NCBI RefSeq assembly: GCF_040548875.1
Contig: NZ_JBEPSJ010000003.1
Location: 355,872 to 419,871, forward strand
Length of the DNA stretch: 64,000 nucleotides
Direction of reading: 5' to 3'
DNA from: Conyzicola nivalis_A
Lineage (GTDB): Bacteria > Actinomycetota > Actinomycetes > Actinomycetales > Microbacteriaceae
Positions 15,871-25,552 of the stretch are shown here, piece by piece. The translations under genes were made by a program, and so were the position numbers. The notes under the pieces were generated by a model that did not search any database, was not told the origin of the DNA, and saw nothing but the letters and a program-made list of their open reading frames with translations. Within the stretch, counting starts at the first letter, position 1, and the number at the start of each line of letters is the position of its first letter.

Positions 15871-17109
15871 TCAGCGCGCGGCCAGCTCCACGAGCACGGC
15901 CTCGAGCTGTGCGACGGCGAAGTCGAGGTCGTCGGCCGTCGCGACGATCGGCGGGGCGAACCGGATCGTCGACCCGTGCGTGTCCTTGACGAGCACGCCG
16001 CGCAGCATGAGCGCCTCGCAGACCTCGCGGCCCGTGGCCAGAGCGGGGTCGATGTCGACGCCCGCCCACAGCCCGGCGCCGCGCACTTCGACGACCCCAC
16101 GCCCGATGAGCGCACGCAGGCCGCCCTGCAGTCGGTCGCCGAGCATCCGCGCCCTCTCCTGCATCTCTCCCGTCGCCAGCAGCTCGACGACCGCGAGGCC
16201 GACCGCCGCGGCGAGCGGGTTTCCGCCGAAGGTCGAGCCGTGCTCGCCGGGACGCAGCACACCGAGGATGTCGCGGTTGCCGACCACGGCGGAGACGGGC
16301 AGGATGCCACCGCCGAGAGCCTTGCCGAGCAGATACAGGTCGGGCACGACACCGGCGTTGTCGCACTCGAAGGTCGCCCCGGTGCGGCCGAGCCCCGACT
16401 GGATCTCGTCGGCGATGAACAGCACGTTTCGGCGCTCCGTGATCTCGCGCACGGCCGGGAGGTAGTCTGCGGGCGGCACGAGGATGCCGGCCTCGCCCTG
16501 GATCGGCTCGATGAGCACCGCGACGGTCGTCTCGTCGATCGCCGCCTCGAGAGCCGCGGCGTCGCCGTAGGGCACGCTCACGAAGCCCGGCGTGAACGGG
16601 CCGAAGTCGGCGCGTGCCTGCTCGTCGTTCGAGAAGCTGATGATCGTGGTGGTGCGTCCATGGAAGTTTCCGTCGGCGACGATGATCGTCGCCTCGTTCG
16701 GCTTGACGCCCTTCACCCGGTAGCCCCAGGCGCGGGCGACCTTGATGCCGGACTCGACGGCCTCGGCGCCCGTGTTCATCGGCAGCACCATGTCTTTGCC
16801 GGCGAGTTCGGCGAGCGCGGTGACGAACGGGCCGAGCTGGTCGTTGTGGAAGGCGCGGCTGGTGAGCGTGATGCGGTCGAGCTGGTCTTTCGCCGCCTTG
16901 ACGAGGGCCGGATGACCGTGGCCGAAGTTCACCGCCGAGTATGCCGCGAGGCAGTCGAGGTAGCGGCGACCGTCGACGGCCGTGACCCACGCGCCTTCGC
17001 CCGAGCTCACGACGACCTCGAGCGGGTGGTAGTTGTGGGCGGCGTGGAGGTCTTCCTGCTGGAGGTATCCCTCGGTCGCCGAGCCTGTCGAAGCGGTCGT
17101 CGTGGTCAT
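15871..17109 (-). CDS. rocD: Ornithine aminotransferase
   Basis: The 412-residue PLP enzyme converts ornithine and 2-oxoglutarate to glutamate-5-semialdehyde and glutamate. It shows LDCLAAYSAVNFGHGHPALV near 55-75, FHGRTTTIISFSND near 150, the IADEIQSGLGRTG cofactor motif, and Schiff-base Lys in LLGKALGGGILPVSAVVG. The length matches the family. The start overlaps the ddaH stop by 4 nt (ATGA). The N-terminal residues ASTGSATEG come from half of a GAGCCTGTCGAAG repeat (17073-17092) before the conserved LHAAHNYHPLEV. The product feeds putA-type P5C oxidation encoded 9 kb away. Confidence 0.92.
   Translation of the reverse strand: MTTTTASTGSATEGYLQQEDLHAAHNYHPLEVVVSSGEGAWVTAVDGRRYLDCLAAYSAVNFGHGHPALVKAAKDQLDRITLTSRAFHNDQLGPFVTALAELAGKDMVLPMNTGAEAVESGIKVARAWGYRVKGVKPNEATIIVADGNFHGRTTTIISFSNDEQARADFGPFTPGFVSVPYGDAAALEAAIDETTVAVLIEPIQGEAGILVPPADYLPAVREITERRNVLFIADEIQSGLGRTGATFECDNAGVVPDLYLLGKALGGGILPVSAVVGNRDILGVLRPGEHGSTFGGNPLAAAVGLAVVELLATGEMQERARMLGDRLQGGLRALIGRGVVEVRGAGLWAGVDIDPALATGREVCEALMLRGVLVKDTHGSTIRFAPPIVATADDLDFAVAQLEAVLVELAAR
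17073..17092. repeat. Half copy of the GAGCCTGTCGAAG repeat inside rocD
   Basis: CGGTCGCCGAGCCTGTCGAA matches the right arm of the full palindrome in aceA except one base. It is in frame near the start of rocD and encodes STGSATE-like residues on the minus strand. Confidence 0.75.
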
Positions 17110-17978
17110 GAGCGCAGCTCCAGCGTGCAGCACTTCACTCCGCCGCCGCCGAGCAGCAGCTCGGAGAGGTCGACGCCGATCGGGTTGTAGCCGCGCTCGC
17201 GCAGCTGACGTTCGAAGTCGGTTGCCCGCGAGGCGATGACCACGTTGAGGCCGTCGCTGAAGCTGTTCAGCCCGAGCACGGCCGCGTCGTCCTCGTTCAC
17301 GATGATCGCGTCGGGGTAGCGCGCGCGCAGGATCTCGAGGCTGGGTGCGTCGAACGCGCTGGGCAGGTACGCGATGTTCGGGTTCTCGAAGCCGGGCTGG
17401 GGGTCCAGTACGGCGATCGCCGTGTCGAGGTGGTAGAAACTCGGGTTGACGAGGGTGAGCGTGACGACCTCGCGGCCGAAGATCTCGCCGATCTCCTCGT
17501 GGCTGTTGCTCGCGCTGCGGAAGCCCGTGCCAGCCAGGATCGCGTCTCCGACGAGGAGGAAGTCGCCCTCGCCCTCGTTGATGTTCTGCGGAACGCGCAC
17601 CTCGAAGCCGTTGGCGCCGAACCAGTCCATGTAGGCGGGGCCCTCTGGCTGGCGCTGCGGGTAGGTGAAGCTCGCGCCGTAGGCGATGCCGTCGAGCACG
17701 AATCCGCCGTTGGCCGCGTAGACCATGTCGGGCAGGCCGTCGATCGGGTCGACGAGCTTCACGTCGAAGCCGAGGTCGAGGTAGGTGTTGTAGAGGGTCT
17801 CCCACTGGCGCACCGCGAGGCTCGTGTCGGTCGGCAGGGCCGGGTCCATCCACGGGTTGATCCGGTAGACGACGGTGAAGAAGTCGGGGCGGCACATCAG
17901 CACGGTGCGTTTGCTGGCGACGCGTCCCGCCTTCGCGGCGGGTTCGGGCGCGCTCAGAGTTGGCTCGGTGAGGGTCAT
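17106..17978 (-). CDS. ddaH: Dimethylargininase / amidinotransferase-family hydrolase
   Basis: The 290-residue protein has the guanidino-hydrolase fold: MCRPDFFTVVYRINPWMD near 28-45, the MVYAANGGFVLDG motif near 90, EGEGDFLLVGDAILAG near 140, His in SFYHLDTAIAVLD, and the C-terminal catalytic Cys in GGGGVKCCTLELRS. These fit DDAH-type enzymes that release citrulline, though arginine itself or another guanidine compound may be the substrate. ATG at 17978 has TGGAGAC upstream and was preferred over a frame-open ATG at 18059. It forms an operon with rocD and faces an Lrp regulator, the standard actinobacterial arginine/ornithine catabolic set. Confidence 0.85.
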   Translation of the reverse strand: MTLTEPTLSAPEPAAKAGRVASKRTVLMCRPDFFTVVYRINPWMDPALPTDTSLAVRQWETLYNTYLDLGFDVKLVDPIDGLPDMVYAANGGFVLDGIAYGASFTYPQRQPEGPAYMDWFGANGFEVRVPQNINEGEGDFLLVGDAILAGTGFRSASNSHEEIGEIFGREVVTLTLVNPSFYHLDTAIAVLDPQPGFENPNIAYLPSAFDAPSLEILRARYPDAIIVNEDDAAVLGLNSFSDGLNVVIASRATDFERQLRERGYNPIGVDLSELLLGGGGVKCCTLELRS

Positions 17979-18004
17979 GTCTCCAGTGTCACACGCACCA
18001 TCTG

Positions 18005-18037
18005 GCGTTTTTTCGCTGTAACGCGCACTTTTTCGCC
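18005..18037. promoter_or_regulatory. Candidate Lrp-type operator between ddaH and lrp
   Basis: Two related T-rich boxes, GCGTTTTTTCGC (18005-18016) and GCACTTTTTCGCC (18025-18037), lie about 20 bp apart in the 103-bp divergent region. T tracts this long are rare in this GC-rich window. The adjacent Lrp/AsnC gene suggests they are its binding sites. Confidence 0.45.
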
Positions 18038-18081
18038 GTCTATTGGTCGGACGAAGCACGTAATCGTCCTAGGGTGGCCTG

Positions 18082-18519
18082 ATGGACAGTCTCGATTACG
18101 GCATCATCGATCAACTCCGCCTCAACGCACGGGCGGGGTACGGCGACATCGGTGACATCATCGGCCTCTCGGCGTCGGCCGTGAAGCGCCGGGTCGACCG
18201 CCTCGTCTCAGACGGAGTCATCCGCGGCTTCACGATCCAGGTCGACCCCGCCGTCGACGGCCTCTCGACCGAGGCGTACGTCGAGCTGTTCTGCCGCGGC
18301 ACCGTCGCGCCCGACGAGCTGCGCCGCATTCTGTCGGGGATTCCGGACGTGGTGGATGCCGGAACGGTGACGGGCTCCGCGGACGCGATCGTGCACATGC
18401 GCTCGCGAGACATCGCCTCGCTCGAGCTCGCCCTCGAGCGGGTGCGCGTCGCGCCGAACGTCGACCACACGCGCAGCGCGATCGTGCTGTCGAGGCTGAT
18501 CAGCCGGTCGCACGACTAG
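18082..18519 (+). CDS. Lrp/AsnC family regulator of arginine/ornithine catabolism (probable)
   Basis: The 145-residue protein has an AsnC winged helix (LDYGIIDQLRLNARAGYGDIG, recognition helix SASAVKRRVDRLVSDGVI) and a RAM domain with VVDAGTVTGSADAIVHMRSRD. AGGGTGG lies just before ATG 18082. It is divergent from ddaH-rocD, and this pairing is recurrent in actinobacteria, so it probably activates the operon when arginine or ornithine is present; that part is inference. Confidence 0.87.
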   Translation: MDSLDYGIIDQLRLNARAGYGDIGDIIGLSASAVKRRVDRLVSDGVIRGFTIQVDPAVDGLSTEAYVELFCRGTVAPDELRRILSGIPDVVDAGTVTGSADAIVHMRSRDIASLELALERVRVAPNVDHTRSAIVLSRLISRSHD

Positions 18520-18522
18520 GAA

Positions 18523-18610
18523 CCCCGCCGGTTGAGTAGGCCGCCCACGGCCGTATCGAAACCAAGGTCTGCGCAAGGTCGGTTTCGATACAGGCCGTAG
18601 ACGGCCTTAC

Positions 18611-18624
<14 letters not shown>
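18523..18624. repeat. Palindromic GGTTGAGTAG...CGAAACC repeat between lrp and aceB
   Basis: The left arm (18523-18563) contains GGTTGAGTAGGCCG and GTATCGAAACC. The right arm (18581-18624) contains GGTTTCGATAC and TACTCAACC, and the two pair over about 40 nt with small interruptions around a 17-nt loop. This is the repeat type commonly seen between genes of Microbacteriaceae. The aceB stop codon (18611-18613) lies within the right arm, so the last Ala-Gly-stop of malate synthase is encoded by the repeat. Confidence 0.8.
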
Positions 18625-20236
<1,612 letters not shown>

Positions 20237-20246
20237 TTTGTGCTCC

Positions 20247-21569
20247 TTAGTGAAACTGCTGGGACTCGGTGCTGCCGACGAGGGCGAGGGTCTCGCTGCC
20301 CGGGTTGAGGGCGGTCGAGATGCGGTCGAAGTAGCCGGTTCCGACTTCGCGCTGGTGACGCGTGGCGGTGTAGCCGTCGGCCTCGGAGGCGAACTCGGCC
20401 TCCTGCAGGTCGACGTAGGCGCTCATGTGCCGCTGGGAGTAGTCGCGGGCGAGCGTGTACATGGAGTGGTTGAGGGCGTGGAATCCGGCGAGGGTGATGA
20501 ACTGGAACGCGTAGCCCATCGCGGCGAGCTCGCGCTGGAAGGTCGCGATCTGCGCGTCGTCGAGGTGCGACCGCCAGTTGAACGACGGCGAGCAGTTGTA
20601 GGCGAGCTTCTTGCCGGGGAACTCGCGGTGGATGCTCTCGGCGAAGATGCGCGCGAGCTCGAGGTCGGGCTCCGCGCTCTCGACCCAGAGCAGGTCGGCG
20701 TACGGGGCGTAGGCGTGGCCGCGGGCGAGCACCGTCTCGATGCCGGGCCGCGTGCGGAAGAATCCCTCCTCGGTGCGGTCGCCGGTGAGGAACGGGCGGT
20801 CGCGCTCGTCGACGTCGCTCGTGACGAGGTCGGCGGCGAGGGAGTCGGTGCGGGCGATGACGATGGTGGGAACCCCCGCGACGTCGGCCGCGAGACGGGC
20901 CGCGTTCAGGGTGCGGATGTGCTGCCGCGTGGGTACCAGCACCTTGCCGCCCATGTGCCCGCACTTCTTCTCGCTCGCGAGCTGGTCCTCCCAGTGCACG
21001 CCCGCCGCGCCGGCCTCGATCATCGAGCGCATCAGCTCGTAGGCGTTGAGCGGTCCGCCGAAGCCTGCCTCCGCGTCGGCGACGATGGGGGCGAGCCAGT
21101 CGGTCGCGGTCGCCCCTTCGACAGACTCAGCAACCGCGGTCGCTGAGCCTGTCGAAGCATCGATCTGGTCGGCGCGCAGCAGCGCGTTGTTGATGCGCCG
21201 CACCACCGCGGGAACCGAGTTCGCCGGGTACAGGCTCTGGTCGGGATACGTCTGTCCCGAGAGGTTGGCATCGGCGGCGACCTGCCAACCGCTCAGGTAG
21301 ATCGCCTTGAGACCGGCGCGCACCTGCTGCACCGCCTGGTTGCCGGTGAGCGCACCGAGCGCGGGCACCCACTCCTCGGTCTGCAGCAGGTTCCACAGGG
21401 TGTGCGCGCCGCGGGTGGCGAGGGTGTGCTCCTCGCGCACCGTTCCGCGCAGCGCCACGACGTCGTGCGCCGAGTAGTCACGCACGATGCCGTTCCACCG
21501 CGCGTCGGTCTTCCACGAGGTCTCGAGCTGTACTTCGGTCTGCGTCTCATCGCCGGGTCGGATGTTCAT
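20247..21569 (-). CDS. aceA: Isocitrate lyase with an in-frame repeat insertion
   Basis: The 440-residue enzyme splits isocitrate to succinate and glyoxylate. The catalytic Cys203 lies in KKCGHMGGKVL; the family segments IVADAEAGFGG, GVHWEDQLAS, YNCSPSFNW and the C-terminal EVGTGYFD are intact. AAGGAGAGACC precedes ATG 21569. Residues about 138-152 are encoded by a 42-bp palindromic repeat (21116-21157) placed between RADQID and DWLAPIVADAEAG, a variable surface loop in other isocitrate lyases, so activity should be retained. Likely regulated by the divergent RamB-like protein. Confidence 0.94.
   Translation of the reverse strand: MNIRPGDETQTEVQLETSWKTDARWNGIVRDYSAHDVVALRGTVREEHTLATRGAHTLWNLLQTEEWVPALGALTGNQAVQQVRAGLKAIYLSGWQVAADANLSGQTYPDQSLYPANSVPAVVRRINNALLRADQIDASTGSATAVAESVEGATATDWLAPIVADAEAGFGGPLNAYELMRSMIEAGAAGVHWEDQLASEKKCGHMGGKVLVPTRQHIRTLNAARLAADVAGVPTIVIARTDSLAADLVTSDVDERDRPFLTGDRTEEGFFRTRPGIETVLARGHAYAPYADLLWVESAEPDLELARIFAESIHREFPGKKLAYNCSPSFNWRSHLDDAQIATFQRELAAMGYAFQFITLAGFHALNHSMYTLARDYSQRHMSAYVDLQEAEFASEADGYTATRHQREVGTGYFDRISTALNPGSETLALVGSTESQQFH
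21116..21157. repeat. 42-bp palindromic repeat translated inside aceA
   Basis: The 21-bp arms 21116-21136 and 21137-21157 are complementary except two positions and have no loop. The core CTTCGACAG...CTGTCGAAG is the repeat also found in the AcuI-like gene and in rocD. At 42 bp it is exactly 14 codons and keeps the reading frame. Confidence 0.85.
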
Positions 21570-21603
21570 GGTCTCTCCTTCGAAATCGGTCACTGCTTCG
21601 ACT

Positions 21604-21677
21604 ATTCGCCCGGATCATCCGCCGATTCCCGAATCCGCCCGCAGAAGATTCGCCCTTCTTCTATTTCGCTTAAGAAG
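21604..21677. promoter_or_regulatory. Candidate RamB-type operators in the aceA-ramB intergenic region
   Basis: ATTCGCCC occurs at 21604-21611 and 21648-21655, with a variant AATCCGCCC at 21632-21640. CTTCTT (21655-21660) and AAGAAG (21672-21677) form an inverted repeat. These lie in the 129 bp between divergent aceA and a RamB-like gene. Assignment to RamB is an inference from position; the motif was not compared with any experimentally known site. Confidence 0.4.
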
Positions 21678-21698
21678 CGTGCGTGCCACCCTGTTGCC

Positions 21699-23164
21699 AT
21701 GGCAGACACCGGCGTCGACGCCCTTCAGGCTGAAGGCATGCTCGATTCACTGACGATCGGCCGACGCGTGCGGCAGCTGCGCCGGATGCGCGGACTCACC
21801 CTCGACGACATCGGGGCGGCGATCGGCCGAGCCGCCTCGCAGGTGTCGGTAATCGAGAACGGCAAGCGCGAACCGAAGGTGAGCGAGCTGCAGTCGATCG
21901 CCCGCGCGCTCGGCGTGGGCCTCGACGAGCTGCTCACGAGCGAGGCGCCGACGGGGCGGCCGGCGCTCGAGATCGCGCTCGAGCGCGCGCAGCGTGGGCC
22001 GCTGTTCGCGAGTCTCGGGCTCGCCTCCCTCCCGGTGCGCAAGACGCTGAGCGACGACGCGATCCGCACGATCCTCGCCCTGCACGCCGAGCTCGAGCGC
22101 GTGCACAGCGAGCGCGCCGCGACTCCGGAGGAGGCCCGTCGCGCCAACACCCAGCTGCGGCGCACGATGCGCACGCAGAACAACTACTTCCCCCAGCTCG
22201 AGGCGATCGCGAGCGAGCTGCTGGCGGCCGTGGACCACTCGGGTGGTCCGCTGTCGCAGCGCGTGGCATCCGACCTCGCCTCGCACCTGGGCTTCTCGCT
22301 GCACTACGTGAACGACCTGCCATCGTCGACCCGCTCCGTCACCGATCTGAAGAACGGGCGCATCTACCTCCCGGTCGTGCACACCGACCACGACCCGCGG
22401 TCGGCACTGCTGCAGGCACTCGCCAGCTTCGCGCTCGGAACACGCGAGCCCACCGACTACGCCGACTTCCTGCGGCAGCGGGTCGAGACCAACTACCTCG
22501 CGGCCGCGCTGCTGATCCCCGAGGCGCGTGCCGTGCGCTTCCTGACAGAGGCGAAGGAGCTGAAGCAGCTCTCGGTCGAAGACCTGCGCGACGCCTTCGC
22601 CACCTCGTACGAGACCGCGGCGCACCGCTTCACCAACCTCGCGACCGAGCACCTCGGAATCCCGGTGCACTTCCTCAAGGTGCACGAGAGCGGCACCATC
22701 TCCAAGGCCTACGAGAACGACAGGGCGGCGTTCCCGACCGACGTGCTGGGCGCCGTCGAGGGGCAGGTCGTCTGCCGCAAGTGGAGCGCGCGGCAGGTGT
22801 TCGACGTCGAGGACCGGTTCAGCCCGTACCACCAGTACACCGACAAGCCGGCGGGCACCTACTGGTGCACGTCGAGCATTCAGTCGACGGCGCAGGGCGC
22901 GTTCTCGGTGAGCGTCGGCACGCCGTTCGCCCACGCCAAATGGTTTCGCGGACGCGACACCGTCAACCGGCAGGTCTCGAGCTGTCCGGATGACTCGTGC
23001 TGCCGCCGCGCGCCGGCGGGGCTCGCCGCGAAGTGGGCGATCAGTCGTGGCCGAGCGCACGGCTGCAGTCGTCGTTGCTCGCGGCCATGCCGACGGGGGT
23101 GTTTCCCGGAGTGGACAGCACCGAGGTGTACGAGTTCCTCGAGGCGCACAGCCCCCGCGGTTAG
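21699..23164 (+). pseudogene. ramB: RamB-like short-chain fatty acyl regulator with a one-base frameshift
   Basis: The protein has an XRE helix-turn-helix (GRRVRQLRRMRGLTLDDIGAA, ASQVSVIENGKREPKVSELQ, residues 21-65), an ImmA/IrrE-like central domain (ETNYLAAALLIPEARAV) and the DUF2083 C-terminal region of RamB/ScfR proteins with cysteines in SSCPDDSCCRR. After AAKW (23025-23036) the frame departs from the family. One base lower, from 23036, it continues as GDQSWPSARLQSSLLAAMP and ends at TAG 23162-23164, as family members do. One G appears missing from the run at 23035-23037. Most of the protein is intact. RamB in corynebacteria controls aceA/aceB. The start at 21699 is uncertain; ATG 21741 is an alternative. 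Confidence 0.75.
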
Positions 23165-23165
23165 A

Positions 23166-23687
23166 TCAGTTGCCCGGCGGGTCGACCAGCAGCCCCACCC
23201 GGTCGGCGAGGTACGAGTCGAGCGCGACCGACTGCGCGGGGTGGGTCGGATTCCACCGCACACGCGCGCGGCCGCCGTCGAGGTACAGCGGCGACGAGGA
23301 GTCGCTCAGCGCCTCCACGTCTATCGGCTCGGTGTCGAAGTTCACGGTGTCTCCCTCGGCGAACCTGCCGGCGTGCGCGGCGGCGCGATAACCCCGTCGC
23401 ACCTCGACCCCCGGCGACTGGTAGCCCGGATACCCGGCGGGCACGGCCCGGGTGATCTTGCCCGTCGCGCGCAGGCTGCCGTCGCGACCGAGCAGCAGAA
23501 CACCGAGCGGCCAGACGCGGCCCACCGGCAGCATCACCGGCTTGCGCTGCACGAGCAGCACCCGCTTCGGCGTCGTGAAGGTCGCGAGCGCCTCGTCGGG
23601 AACCCCGGCGGCGTCGAGCCGTTCGACGGCGCGCGCGAGCAGCTCGCGGATCGCACCGACCACGGCGTCGTCGCTCACGTCGGTCAC
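23166..23687 (-). CDS. Conserved hypothetical protein, 173 aa
   Basis: I do not recognise a named family. The protein starts MTDVSDDAVVGAIRELLARA with an amphipathic helix, then strands including KRVLLVQRKPVMLPVGRVWPLGVLLLGRDG and ATGKITRAVPAGYPGYQSPG. It has no transmembrane segment, signal peptide or cysteine cluster. Its stop is one base past the ramB stop, and it is followed 16 bp downstream-in-position by the aldo/keto reductase stop, upstream on the same strand. Start ATG or GTG at 23687 gives a plausible soluble alpha/beta protein. Confidence 0.6.
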   Translation of the reverse strand: MTDVSDDAVVGAIRELLARAVERLDAAGVPDEALATFTTPKRVLLVQRKPVMLPVGRVWPLGVLLLGRDGSLRATGKITRAVPAGYPGYQSPGVEVRRGYRAAAHAGRFAEGDTVNFDTEPIDVEALSDSSSPLYLDGGRARVRWNPTHPAQSVALDSYLADRVGLLVDPPGN

Positions 23688-23703
23688 CCTCGGTCGGCCT
23701 CGG

Positions 23704-24537
23704 TCAGTGGCCGCTCACGTCGGAGTCGACCCCGGCGTCCGGTCCCTCCGAGAACTCCGCGATGACGGCGAGGTCGTCGGCCGTGAGCTCGAAGTCGAAG
23801 ACCGCGAGGTTGTCGGCAAGGCGGTCGTGCGAGCGGCTCTTCGGGATGGCGACGAGCCCCTGCTGAACGTGCCAGCGCAGCACCACCTGGCCCGGGGTTC
23901 GCCCGTGCTCTCCCGCGATACGCAGGATGCGCGCATCCGTCAACAGCCCTGTCCCCGGGGCGAGCGGGCTCCACGACTCGGTGACGACGCCGAGGTGATG
24001 GTTCGCCGCACGCTGCTCGGCACGCACCACGTAGGGGTTGATCTCGACCTGGTTGACGGCCGGGGTGATGCCGGTCTCGGCGACGAGCCGCTCGAGGTGC
24101 GCCGGCTTGAAGTTCGAGACTCCGATCGAGCGGGTCTTCCCCTCCTCCATGAGCTTCGCGAAGGTGCGGAAGGTGGAGATGTACTCGTCGCGCTGAGGCA
24201 GAGGCCAGTGGATGAGCAGCAGGTCGACATGGTCGAGGCCGAGTCGGTCGAGCGAGGAGTCGAGACCGCGGATGGCGCGATCATCGCCTTGGAACTGCCC
24301 GTCGAGCTTCGTCGTCACGAACAGCTCGTCGCGGGCGAGGCCCGTGGCGGCGATACCCGCCCCCACGCCCTTCTCGTTGCCGTACTTCGCGGCGGTGTCG
24401 ATGTGGCGGTAGCCGAGCTGGGCCGCCTCGACGATGACCGACGCCACCTCGTCGTCGCCGAGCGGCCAGGTGCCGAGGCCGATCTGCGGGATGGAGTGAC
24501 CGTCGTTGAGCGGGATGCGTGGAGCGAGAGAGACCAT
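23704..24537 (-). CDS. Aldo/keto reductase (AKR5-like)
   Basis: The 277-residue NADPH-dependent reductase has the full catalytic tetrad Asp47, Tyr52, Lys77 and His110 in HIDTAAKYGNE, VTTKLDG and LLLIHWP. The cofactor-binding IPKSRSHDRLADNLAVFDFEL segment lies near the C-terminus. It resembles 2,5-diketo-gluconate reductase-type enzymes of broad carbonyl specificity. ATG 24537 with GGAGG just upstream is preferred over an in-frame start 36 nt earlier. It faces the membrane-protein operon across about 110 bp. Confidence 0.87.
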   Translation of the reverse strand: MVSLAPRIPLNDGHSIPQIGLGTWPLGDDEVASVIVEAAQLGYRHIDTAAKYGNEKGVGAGIAATGLARDELFVTTKLDGQFQGDDRAIRGLDSSLDRLGLDHVDLLLIHWPLPQRDEYISTFRTFAKLMEEGKTRSIGVSNFKPAHLERLVAETGITPAVNQVEINPYVVRAEQRAANHHLGVVTESWSPLAPGTGLLTDARILRIAGEHGRTPGQVVLRWHVQQGLVAIPKSRSHDRLADNLAVFDFELTADDLAVIAEFSEGPDAGVDSDVSGH

Positions 24538-24579
24538 GCCTCCAGCCTCGCAGACCGCGGCGCGGGCGGCCACCCGCGC

Positions 24580-24615
24580 TTGACACTCCGATTTGTATTG
24601 CTACGATGGTACAAA
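24580..24615 (+). promoter_or_regulatory. Promoter and GntR (YtrA-type) operator
   Basis: TTGACA at 24580-24585 and TACGAT at 24602-24607 with 16-bp spacing form a good -35/-10 pair. TTTGTA (24592-24597) and TACAAA (24610-24615) form an inverted repeat overlapping the -10, well placed for repression by the GntR protein encoded second in the operon. GAAGGAG follows before ATG 24647. Confidence 0.65.
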
Positions 24616-24646
24616 CGACGCACAAACTACTGCGAAGGAGTGACCC

Positions 24647-25552
24647 ATGGACGGTGGAGCCTGGTTCATCAGCATTCTCATCTCGATCGGCATGATCGTG
24701 GGGTTCGCGCTTACGTTCGTGCCGTTCTGCGCACGGTGGAGCGCCCACCGGCATGCGGCTAGCATCCGCATCGACCTGCCGGCTCATCTCGAACGCACCG
24801 TCGCCGCCCGGCTCATGGCCAGGTCACGCGGCGGCAGCCTCGGCGGCCTCGTCTTCACTGCGGCGGCCGCGCTCGCCTTCCACTTCGAGGTAGGTGTAAA
24901 CAACGACAGCCAGCTGACCGGCCTGTTCATCGTCGGTTCGACCTTCGCCGGCGTCGCCACCGGAACCGCCGTCGCGGCGCTCACCGGCAGCAGGACGATC
25001 TCACCCGACCGGCCGAGGGTCGCCCGCGCTCGCGCCGTGGCGGTGAGCGACTACCTCGCCCCCTTCGAGCTGATCGGCGCGCGGATCGTCGTGTTCGCCG
25101 CCGTGGGTGTGCTGCTCGTCACGACCGTCGTCGCGGCACCGGGCGCGGGTGGCTCGCTGTTCGCCATCGCCTTCTTCGCGATCTTCGGCGCGGTCTCGCT
25201 CGCGCTGTTCGAGGTGGCGAGCCGTCGCATCGTCGACCTGTCGCAGCCCGCCGGCTCGACGGCCGAGCTCGTCTGGGACGACGCGATCCGAGCATCGTCT
25301 TTGCGCGACCTGGTCACGGCCCCGCTCGCGCTCGGCGCCTACTGCCTCGTGTTCGGAGTCTTCGGCATCGCCGAGTCGAGCGCCCACCCCGCGGCCATGC
25401 TCGTGTCGTGGGTGGTCGGATCCATCTTCGCGCTGACGGGCCTCGCCGCCGCGGTCTACTCGATCGCGACCCGGCCGCAGCGGTACTTCGTCGACCGGCT
25501 CTGGTCGGACCTGCGGGCGAGCGACCTCGATCTCGTTGCGGATGTGGCGTGA
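24647..25552 (+). CDS. Multi-pass membrane protein of unknown function (GntR-linked)
   Basis: The 301-residue protein has about seven to eight hydrophobic segments: one at residues 7-27, then pairs near 62-80 and 90-112, 145-165, 170-190, 225-245 and 250-275, with a charged cytoplasmic C-terminus. A DUF1648/YtrA-associated membrane protein is plausible but I see no diagnostic motif. Its stop overlaps the ATG of a YtrA-type GntR regulator (TGATG at 25550-25554), so the regulator is coupled and probably autoregulates. No ABC ATPase is adjacent, unlike the usual ytr operon. Confidence 0.75.
   Translation: MDGGAWFISILISIGMIVGFALTFVPFCARWSAHRHAASIRIDLPAHLERTVAARLMARSRGGSLGGLVFTAAAALAFHFEVGVNNDSQLTGLFIVGSTFAGVATGTAVAALTGSRTISPDRPRVARARAVAVSDYLAPFELIGARIVVFAAVGVLLVTTVVAAPGAGGSLFAIAFFAIFGAVSLALFEVASRRIVDLSQPAGSTAELVWDDAIRASSLRDLVTAPLALGAYCLVFGVFGIAESSAHPAAMLVSWVVGSIFALTGLAAAVYSIATRPQRYFVDRLWSDLRASDLDLVADVA

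Noticed and set aside
23165..23765. C-terminal 200-codon extension of the ramB-like frame
   Set aside because: It follows a one-base shift, is antisense to the 173-aa gene, and does not resemble RamB, whose end is found one base lower.
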